Source: Pelargonium cotyledonis (lineage: Eukaryota; Streptophyta; Magnoliopsida; Geraniales; Geraniaceae). From it: a DNA stretch of 27,923 bases. Where the stretch lies: the NCBI GenBank assembly GCA_036897625.1, contig JAYMTA010000488.1:1-27923 (forward strand). Direction: 5' to 3'. This document shows, piece after piece, positions 21,085 through 27,923 of the stretch; position 1 is the first letter of the stretch; every line of letters begins with the position of its first letter. Below the pieces are notes generated by a model. It was not told the origin of the DNA and searched no databases. It saw only the letters and a list, made by a program, of their open reading frames with translations. Both the position numbers and the translations under genes were made by a program.

Positions 21085-21841
21085 AGTTTTTCTCTCTAGC
21101 GGCGGCTGCGACTTTGTGGGCGACGATGGGATTCTCAAATCTAAGCGGTCTGTCTTTCATATGAGAGGTATACCTTCAGGGTATTTAGGACAACGGTGAT
21201 TGTTTTTGTTTGTGGCGGGCTGGGGTCGGGCGGGGGGGGGTTGGGGGGGAGAAGGGGGGGGGCGGATTGGGGGTTAAGGAGCGGACGACGAGATGGCGGC
21301 TATGGCTGAATCAGGTCACGGGCTAGCCGAGACCGATGGGATCTAGTTCGGAGAGTAGTGCTATTGGGCTTAATTGGTGAACTGGGTCACAAATCGCCTA
21401 GTGCCCCTGACAATGGTGGGCGGCTTCCGTGTTAGAATCAAATTGCGGGGGGCGTCTCGAGTTTTTCGATCTGATTCAGTTTGTGGGAAAAGTCTGACGT
21501 TGTTTGGCATTGGTAGGATCAACTGGGGTTACGGCTCTCGACTTGCTGCACTGGGTAACTCCCAGTCACACAGGTGGACATGGGACGGATTCCTTTAGGG
21601 TTGCTTGAGCATCATTGCCCTATCGTTTTGTTTTTTCTTGTTTCGTTTAGTTTGTAGTAGATTAAGACTTTAGTTTATTTTACTTTCGAGTTTGTTAGTT
21701 CGGCTTATTTTGTTTTCCTCAGGGTGTATCGATGATATATATTCTCTTGTTTTCATTTTGCCCATCGAAGATTTGGAGGTTGTACTTATTGATTCCAATT
21801 ATCAATAAAGTTGAGACTTTCAAGATAAAAAAAGAAAAAAA
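21085..21841 (+). mobile_element. Poly(A)-ended retroposon-like block (LINE-like ends)
   Basis: The block begins near TCTCTCTAGCGGCGGCTGCG, is GC- and G-rich for about 500 bp, then turns T-rich (TTTCGTTTAGTTTG) and ends with ATCAATAAAG, a polyadenylation-type signal, and an A-rich tail from about 21826. This resembles a plant non-LTR element that kept its 5' and 3' untranslated parts but lost its ORFs, or a retroposed transcript. I found no reverse transcriptase, and no clear target-site duplication. A 74-codon open frame at 21374-21598 has no recognised domain. Confidence 0.4.
21214..21272 (+). repeat. G-rich tract with G-quadruplex potential
   Basis: Successive runs of G (GGGG, GGG, a run of about 10, a run of about 7, a run of about 8, then GGGGG) are separated by one to five bases. 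This meets the usual rule for intramolecular G-quadruplex formation several times over. The surrounding DNA on both sides is AT-rich, so the tract stands out. Confidence 0.85.
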
Positions 21842-22440
21842 ATTCTTACAACCTCATTTGACAAGCTTATAAACTGAAACAAACACCCTAAATTTCAGTA
21901 CGTTAGTGTGAGGAAACACGATAGGAAATGTGACATCATAATTCAACAAGTAAACCTCCAAATCTCAGATTTCAAATATGTATAGACTATAGTTAATAGT
22001 TGGAGATCCGACAAACCTGCTAAGGCTATCATATTATATGGCATGCTTAATTAATTACTACAAATTCTCATGTGGAGATACTAAATTTTTGAGTACATTC
22101 TTTTTGAAAATTGCTCCCTTGTTAGTTTTAATCAGATGTTTGATGTTTCCTTCAATAATGTTTTGTTTTTTTTTTCATTTTGAAATCTCCTTCAATAATG
22201 TTTATGTTCGTCAACTAAAGCAGTAATGAGCGCGATGAAAGCAACTACACTTCCTGAGCACAAGACTAATTCAATTTTGTCACGTGTTTACACTGCCAAT
22301 GTATAACATGCAAGTCTTTAGAAATCAAAATCTTTGATTAAATGCTTTCCATTTTCCGCTTATCGTTAGCCCTTTACACAAACATATCCATGTACGATCT
22401 ATACAAAAACTGCATAAGTATGCGTAGAACCCAAAAAGAC
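21842..22440. other. AT-rich spacer 3' of the TDP2-type gene
   Basis: I see no gene. The right end (from about 22330) probably holds the 3' UTR of the minus-strand TDP2-type gene. Confidence 0.4.
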
Positions 22441-22526
22441 TCCGCTTATGCAGAGAACTGCCAAAAAAGATTCGCTAATTCACCCCGCTTATGCATAGAA
22501 CCGCCAATAAACATTGGCTATTTCAC
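22441..22526. repeat. Two tandem 43-bp units just 3' of the TDP2 stop codon
   Basis: Unit 1 (22441-22483, starting TCCGCTTATGCAGAGAACTG) and unit 2 (22484-22526, starting CCCGCTTATGCATAGAACCG) align without gaps with about eight differences. A partial third copy precedes them (TATGCGTAGAACCCAAAAAG, from 22419). The array ends five bases before the complement of the stop codon, so it lies in the predicted 3' UTR. Confidence 0.8.
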
Positions 22527-22531
22527 CAATA

Positions 22532-24726
22532 TTACTTCCTTCTGATTGTTAAAAGCAACCCGAAATGATCACTAGGGTAAACAGGAAGCTCTAACTTCTT
22601 CACCTCTGATTTCACTTTCTTCTCCTTGATATGTGTTATTTCCGGTATTTCCTCCTTCCCAATCATGTCAACTTTACTTATCTTGAAATCCTTCAAACTA
22701 CAGACAATTCGATCCAGTCGCTTTTGTAAAGTACGATTGCCAGACAACATTTTGTTTGCCTTGGTATCATATGTCCATCCGGTTTCGCCAGGCTTCAACT
22801 CCACCCACGCGTCCACCCAGTTATCATTTAAAGGAAACTGACCGTCCAACTTGTCATCCCAGTTCATATCTCCACAAAATATTACATTTGGGTGTTTATT
22901 GAGGAGGCTGACAGCTTCCTTTGCTTGAGCTACACGCTCCTTGCTGTACATCTGATCCCATTTTGGAGGACCAGGACAGGGGCTTTCGAGATGGCTTGTG
23001 GCAACAACCAATGTTTTGTCTCCTTGAACTTCAACCTCGGCAAGACAGAGTTCCCTTCCCATTATAGAGTTGCTGAACGGTTTGCAGCTGAAAGATTTTA
23101 CAGGCAATTTGCTCAACTGCATATTGGTTAACAAGAACAACACATTTAGAATACTACACATATTTAATTGAACTCACAAAACAAAACGTTAGCTCCCAAG
23201 ACTTCTCGAAGTAAAGATGTAAAATCAAATTACACATCAATCTGATGCAAGCCGAGTACGAAATATATTGGCAATCTTTAAAAGAGCTTAATATTTGGCT
23301 TCATCACAACATTATATATGAAGTTTGATTAAGATGGACAGATCCCAAATATAAAAGTCCAGCAAATAGGTAAAATGAGAGTTGATTTCAGCATTCTGAA
23401 ATTGTTCTGAATCATGTAAGGGTCGATTAATTAGGAGACTCAATCAATCATAACAAGTCTTAGGTGCCTCAAACCTCAATCATCATTCAGTGTTCTGAAT
23501 AGTGAGCTTAAAATTCTTGATACACAATCAAACATAATAGTTCATACCTATTGCTTATTTTAAACCAATAAATATATACCTGCATGCAGAAGTAGGATTT
23601 GGAGCAGGCATCCTCGTATGAAAGTGAACAACGATATGCTTTCCACCAGCCGGTTTGCTTAAAAATATCATATATATTAGGAGTAACCTCCTGCAGACAA
23701 AAGGAATCATAAGCAAGATGCCAAGTTGTATACAAAAGATAGACTAATAATAGGAGACATAAAAATGTTCAAACCTGAAAACATATGAGATCGGGGGAAT
23801 GCAGTCGGATAAGGCCACCAAGTGCTTTCATCCTATTAATCACCTCCAGGTCCTCCCGGAACCAAACATTGTAAGTCAAAATCTTCAATGAACTCAAAAC
23901 AGGGTCTGAATCAGCAATATCTGACAACATCCAGCACGTTATCATATACCATGAAACTGAAAAATCCTAGGAGCTTTACTGACAATACAGGAACAAATTT
24001 CATACAAAACTGAACACATATCTCACTAGTCAAATAATATGGTTTCTTTAAAAAGAATATAATCATAGATATCTAATTGATGTCACTAAGCAATACACAC
24101 TTTAAGTTTTGATAACATTGTTTCACTAAATCTATGTGAGATAATTTGTTTTTCCAAGAAACAAAATGTAAGCAAACATCATAATAAGTTGGAAATCCGA
24201 AACCCAGATTATCACAACCTTCATAACCCATTTCACCAATCAAATCCTAATGCAAAAACGCAGATTTGGAATCATTAAATCAAAACAGCAAGCGACCAAA
24301 AGGAAAAACGATGAACTCACCCACTGTAACCACTTCCTTATTCTTATTCAAGGCCTTGAGCCCTCGAAACCCACCCAACTCAACGCAATCGTCGCTACCA
24401 TCCCCGATTGGTTCATGAACCCTCTTTTTGCAACGCTGCAGGGGCAAGAAAACAGAGCCGACCGAAGGGTCAAGCTCGGCGTCAGCGCTCGTGTCGTTCA
24501 AATCCTGGAAACTGGACAGCGAAGAGACGGAGGCCCTGGTTCCGCAGACCTCGCAGTTGGCATTGTTGTAGGAGTTCAAGAAAGTGCAAGCCTTGCAGGC
24601 CCATTTGGGCGAAGAGGAAGAAGACGTAAATGGCGAGGACGAGGAGGTGGGTGTTAAGCAGATCAGGCATGATGATTTCTGAGAGGGTGAGTTGAGGAAG
24701 GTGCATTTTTTGCAGGACCAGGACAT
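22532..24726 (-). CDS. TDP2: Tyrosyl-DNA phosphodiesterase 2-like, two RanBP2 zinc fingers
   Basis: Predicted Mg2+-dependent endonuclease/exonuclease/phosphatase enzyme that removes 5'-tyrosyl (topoisomerase II) adducts from DNA ends. Exons on the minus strand: 24321-24726, 23775-23920, 23580-23690, 22532-23116, giving 415 residues. Two RanBP2-type zinc fingers lead: W3-C5-C8-C20-C23 and W42-C44-C47-C58-C61, joined by a Ser-rich linker. The catalytic domain keeps the expected residues: Asn153 (LTYNVWF), Glu185 (CFQEVTP), Asp304 (FCGDMNW) and His405 (YPSDHFG), plus TSHLESP. I chose MSWSCKKC at 24726 because it fits the compact plant form. An in-frame ATG at 24822 adds 32 residues (MVTLLSILSRS...) that look like an organelle targeting peptide. 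As I recall, the Arabidopsis counterpart is At1g11800. The upstream region is shared with GLX1. Confidence 0.9.
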
Positions 24727-24878
24727 TGATTTGGAGAGAAGACGAATGGTTTTTCTAGGGTTTATGGGATGGATCAACAATTGCTGAGTACTCCGGGATA
24801 ATATTGAAAGCAAAGTTACCATTTTGAACTCACTTTCTATTTTGCGGTCCGATTTTCTAGTGTCGCCTCGCCATTGCA

Positions 24879-25581
24879 CACGTGTACGAGAACTTGAAGT
24901 CACACTTAAATGGGCTTCCAATCATTAGCCCATTTGATTTTTGTGAGATCCAATTGCAAATAAACTACCTCTCAAATGCATTTTGACAGTTAATTATGAT
25001 ATTTGTTTTGCTACGACTGTTTTTTATTTCAGAGCAGTTGCAATCTCTTGAACGTGTAAAAAAAAAATTACAGTCTCATTCATTAAGATGATGAGCACTT
25101 GATTTGTTAAAATGTTAAAGTTTGTAGAGTGATGACATAGTTTCGTAGTATGTTTTTATTTATTTGCACGTATGGCAGCATGAGTTGGTGGTAAAGAAAG
25201 AAAATGTGGCTTGAAAAGTGGTAACATGTAAAATACACCAGACCAACTTTCGAGTTTGTTGTCTAATCAGATGACACACGATGGTGGCGAGGGGCGATTA
25301 ATAGAGAACTCCACGTGATTAACTTGAACTTCAAATCCAATCCTTGTCAATTATTCATGCTCTACAGACAGGATAAGAGGATTCAGTACCTTCAACTTAA
25401 TTAATTAGGAAAATGAGGGGGATTTCAGTGCTTCCGATTTGATTATTCAAGATATTTTAATCATTGCAACTCATGTAAGTTTTATTTTCGGGTTAGTTTG
25501 CATACCGTGCATACCGAGTTCCACACGTGCAAGGGATATCAAATTATTTGTGACGTGGTGTAGCAAACGGACTGCCACGTG
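24879..25581. promoter_or_regulatory. Divergent TDP2/GLX1 promoter region with several G-boxes
   Basis: The two genes point away from each other across this interval. Palindromic CACGTG occurs at 24879-24884, 25312-25317, 25524-25529 and 25576-25581, and an ACGTG core at 25553-25557 (TGACGTGG). The last three lie within 60 bp of each other, about 460 bp before the GLX1 ATG. Such G-box/ABRE motifs are typical of ABA- or stress-responsive promoters. The motifs are seen; shared regulation is inferred. No other gene is seen between 24930 and 25780. Confidence 0.55.
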
Positions 25582-25779
25582 GGAAAATGGGTCATTTAAG
25601 CTCGTGGTTGATATACGGATACGTCCAACCCAACTGTATGTCAGTTACTCCCGACAAATAGCAATCATATTTCACCATTATGACTGTGCTAAAGTAAACC
25701 ACAATCATAGAATCTCTCGACAACAGACGGATCGTATTCGTTGATCTACAGCTAAAACAACTGTCGTTTTTGCTGCCTG

Positions 25780-26043
25780 TGACGGAGAGAAGCAGTCACT
25801 CTAGTCTAAGCATACAGCATAAACGTCATTTTATGCTCCCCGATCGTTCTAGGTCATTCGCAGACACTCTTCTTCTCCGATCGCTCTGCATAATTCTCCT
25901 ATCCGCTTTCTCTTTGCTGCAAATCTGTGAGCCTCATTGCTCTAATCTGATTACAATTTTCTTTTCTTTTGAGTTGCTTATTGGTTTCTATTAACTTGTT
26001 TGTTTGTGATTGGAAACAGAGTGAGTGCATTGGATTAGGCTCC
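25780..26043 (+). other. Probable 5' UTR and leader intron of GLX1
   Basis: A C/T-rich stretch (CATTCGCAGACACTCTTCTTCTCC and following) leads to CTGCAAATCT|GTGAGCC at 25926/25927. A T-rich segment then ends in GGAAACAG|AG at 26019/26020. This fits a short intron in the 5' UTR, about 93 bp, ending 24 bp before the start codon. It is inferred from splice consensus only. Confidence 0.4.
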
Positions 26044-27829
26044 ATGGCTGCCCCTAATGCTGATTTGTGGAAATGGCCGAAGAAGTCCAAGCGACGCTTC
26101 CTTCATGCTGTGTATCGTGTTGGTGATCTCGATCGCACAATCAAGTATGTATGATGAATTGATGATGCTTTCATGTCGTATTGAAATGGAAGTTTATAAT
26201 TTTTCCCAATCTCAAGTGTTCACTGCAATTTGCTTTAGGTTTTACACTGAATGCTTTGGGATGAAGCTGCTGAGGAAAAGAGACATTCCAGAAGAGAAGT
26301 TCTCCAATGCCTTCCTCGGGTTTGGTCCGGAAGATTCTCATTTTGTGGTGGAGTTAACATACAGTATGTTTGCACTTACTCATTGATTCACATATTTAGC
26401 TTATATCTGGTTTGTTAAACCGGTTTGCACTTGATTCTTGGTTTTCTAGTCTTGCATATTTTTTAGTTGTATCTAGGCCATGATGTGACTTATGTGAGAA
26501 TGAAGATCATTCTGTTATTAGTTTCTTCTGACCATATGATATTGTTTGATATTAATTTACAGATTACGGAGTGACTTCTTATGATATTGGAACTGGTTTT
26601 GGTCATTTTGCGATTTCAACTCAAGATGTAAGTGTGATATGCTGTATTGAAAGGTTATATCATGTAGATGGTTTTTGTACTGAGAATGAATTAGTCATTT
26701 GATGAACTTCCAGGTTCAGAAGATGGTTGAAGACATTCGGGCCAAGGGAGGGGTTATCACTCGGGAGCCTGGTCCAGTTAAAGGTGGATCGTCTATCATT
26801 GCCTTTGTGAAAGATCCAGATGGTTACATTTTTGAGCTCATCCAAAGAGGTCCAACTCCTGAACCACTCTGCCAAGTGATGCTTCGTGTTGGTGATCTGG
26901 ATCGTTCGATCAAGTTCTATGAGAAGGTAGTATGATCTAATTTAGTTTTGCTTGAGTGCTGATGTCCATGAATATTTTATTCCAAGTGACCGTTCTGTAC
27001 TTTAAGGTGACATATTTTTTCATTCAAGATATATTGTGTCAGAAAGTTACCTTGCTGATTTCAAAATTTTGCCGTATTGAATCCCTAGTTTTAGTATTTA
27101 TGCCAGTTATTATTTCCCATGTAGCTCTTTGGAGACATCATAGAGTTCTTCTATTTGGAGGATGAAAGACTGTGCTATTGATTCTAGAATGTTATGAACT
27201 TGCATCTTATCTAATAAACATTTATTTTGTGCATCCTGAATGTAATTAGTTGTATTTGTGAACTCTATGATATGCCAAACTTTTTCATGTCCCTGCCTTT
27301 TGGATTTCATTATATGCAGGGCATGGGTATGAGATTATTAAGGAAGGTTGATAATCCCCTATACAAGGTAAATATATGGTCTTCTCTTTACATTATTTCA
27401 GAGAATCTGTATCGCATACCCAGGGGCCATAACTAGTTTGGGCACAAGATAGGTTTTAGAGTATTTTTGTCTTCTATTGTTTGCAGTACACGTTAGCCAT
27501 GATGGGGTATGCTGATGAATATGAGACCACTGTTCTGGAGTTAACTTACAACTATGGTGTGACTGAATATACCAAGGGGAATGCATATGCACAGGTCTCT
27601 CTCAAGCCTTGGCAAATTAGTGTTTGCTTTAGAACATTTATTTGTTTCTTCCTCCTGACAAATGCTATTCATTCAGATTGCTATTAGTACCGATGATGTC
27701 TATAAAAGTGCCGAGGCTATCAAACTAGTTACTCAGGAACTTGGAGGAAAGATCACTAGACAACCAGGACCAATTCCAGGAATTAACACCAAAATTACCT
27801 CTTTTCTAGACCCAGATGGCTGGAAAACG
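26044..27829 (+). CDS. GLX1: Glyoxalase I (lactoylglutathione lyase), two-domain plant type, 3' partial
   Basis: Converts the hemithioacetal of methylglyoxal and glutathione to S-lactoylglutathione. Exons: 26044-26144, 26239-26363, 26563-26627, 26714-26926, 27320-27367, 27487-27594, 27677-27829; 271 codons are seen. The reading phase is intact to DPDGWKT|, so a short last exon (perhaps 10-20 codons) lies beyond the window. The start [18 protein letters not shown] is that of the cytosolic plant enzymes. Domain 1 has His21, Glu72, His90 and Glu138, whose spacing (51, 18, 48) equals that of the Ni-type E. coli enzyme (5, 56, 74, 122). Domain 2 keeps Gln151 and Glu202 but has Gln220 where His is expected, and the residue matching Glu138 falls in the missing exon. 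Domain 1 probably carries the active metal site. As I recall, the Arabidopsis counterpart is At1g11840. Confidence 0.93.
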
Positions 27830-27858
27830 GTAACTTTTCTATTCTACTTTAGCACTTA

Positions 27859-27923
27859 CTCCCTCCGTCCCAAAATGAGTGTCTTGTTTGTCTAAATTTT
27901 TTATTCCAAAATGAGTGTCTTGT
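27859..27923. mobile_element. Start of a Stowaway (Tc1/mariner) MITE in a GLX1 intron
   Basis: Right after a TA dinucleotide (27857-27858) the sequence reads CTCCCTCCGTCCCAAAATG, the well-known terminal repeat of Stowaway MITEs, which insert at TA. CCAAAATGAGTGTCTTGT at 27870-27887 recurs exactly at 27906-27923, an internal duplication common in this family. The other end lies outside the window. The element sits 30 bp after the donor site of the last visible GLX1 exon. Confidence 0.85.

Noticed and set aside
24250..24657. 135-codon plus-strand ORF ending in Arg/Gly-rich sequence
   Set aside because: It is antisense to TDP2 exon 1, which carries two intact zinc fingers.
25969..26043. Upstream in-frame extension of GLX1 (MSCLLVSINLF...)
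   Set aside because: It crosses a good splice acceptor (GGAAACAG at 26019) and is probably intron; the start at 26044 matches the family.
1..27923. CRISPR array, tRNA/rRNA genes, bacterial-type operons
   Set aside because: None is seen; introns and families show plant nuclear DNA. The only tRNA-like signal is the SINE-like insert at 16.9 kb.

Overview
The window looks like nuclear DNA of a flowering plant, most likely a eudicot. The evidence is AT-rich intergenic sequence, short GT-AG introns, plant-specific families (a SKU5-similar multicopper oxidase-like protein, a GARP/G2-like regulator, a glycine-rich secreted protein, a two-domain glyoxalase I) and typical plant repeats (a Copia gag fragment, a Stowaway end, a tRNA-derived SINE-like insert). 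The species cannot be read from the sequence. All exon structures were joined by hand from splice-site consensus and reading phase.

Layout: 1-672 is a decayed LTR/Copia fragment on the minus strand, cut by the window edge. 1386-5027 (-) is UTP6 of the U3 snoRNP/SSU processome in six exons, with ribosome-biogenesis-type promoter motifs upstream. 7058-7594 (-) is a secreted glycine-rich protein. An AT-rich gap follows, with an orphan promoter-like site at 6715 and a possible 40-residue peptide ORF at 9635. 10130-12362 (-) is a GARP-type MYB-like factor with an LxLxL (EAR) repression motif. 12.4-17.2 kb has no recognisable gene but holds a G-box cluster, a compositional island and a SINE-like insertion with a 12-bp direct repeat. 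17229-20364 (-) is an eight-exon SKS/'L-ascorbate oxidase homolog' gene. 21.1-21.8 kb is a GC-rich, poly(A)-ended retroposon-like block with a strong G-quadruplex tract. 22532-24726 (or 24822) (-) is a TDP2-type phosphodiesterase with two RanBP2 zinc fingers. 26044 to beyond the right edge (+) is glyoxalase I (GLX1), whose last visible intron carries the start of a Stowaway MITE.

The genes do not form one pathway. The most suggestive arrangement is the divergent TDP2/GLX1 pair, which shares a G-box-rich region of about 1.1-1.3 kb. As I recall, the same two families lie close together in Arabidopsis (At1g11800 and At1g11840), so this may be conserved microsynteny. I found no convincing wholly new system. 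The best leads are the TDP2/GLX1 shared promoter, the two possible N-termini of TDP2, the alternative 3' structure of the GARP factor, the SINE-like insertion and the orphan promoters.
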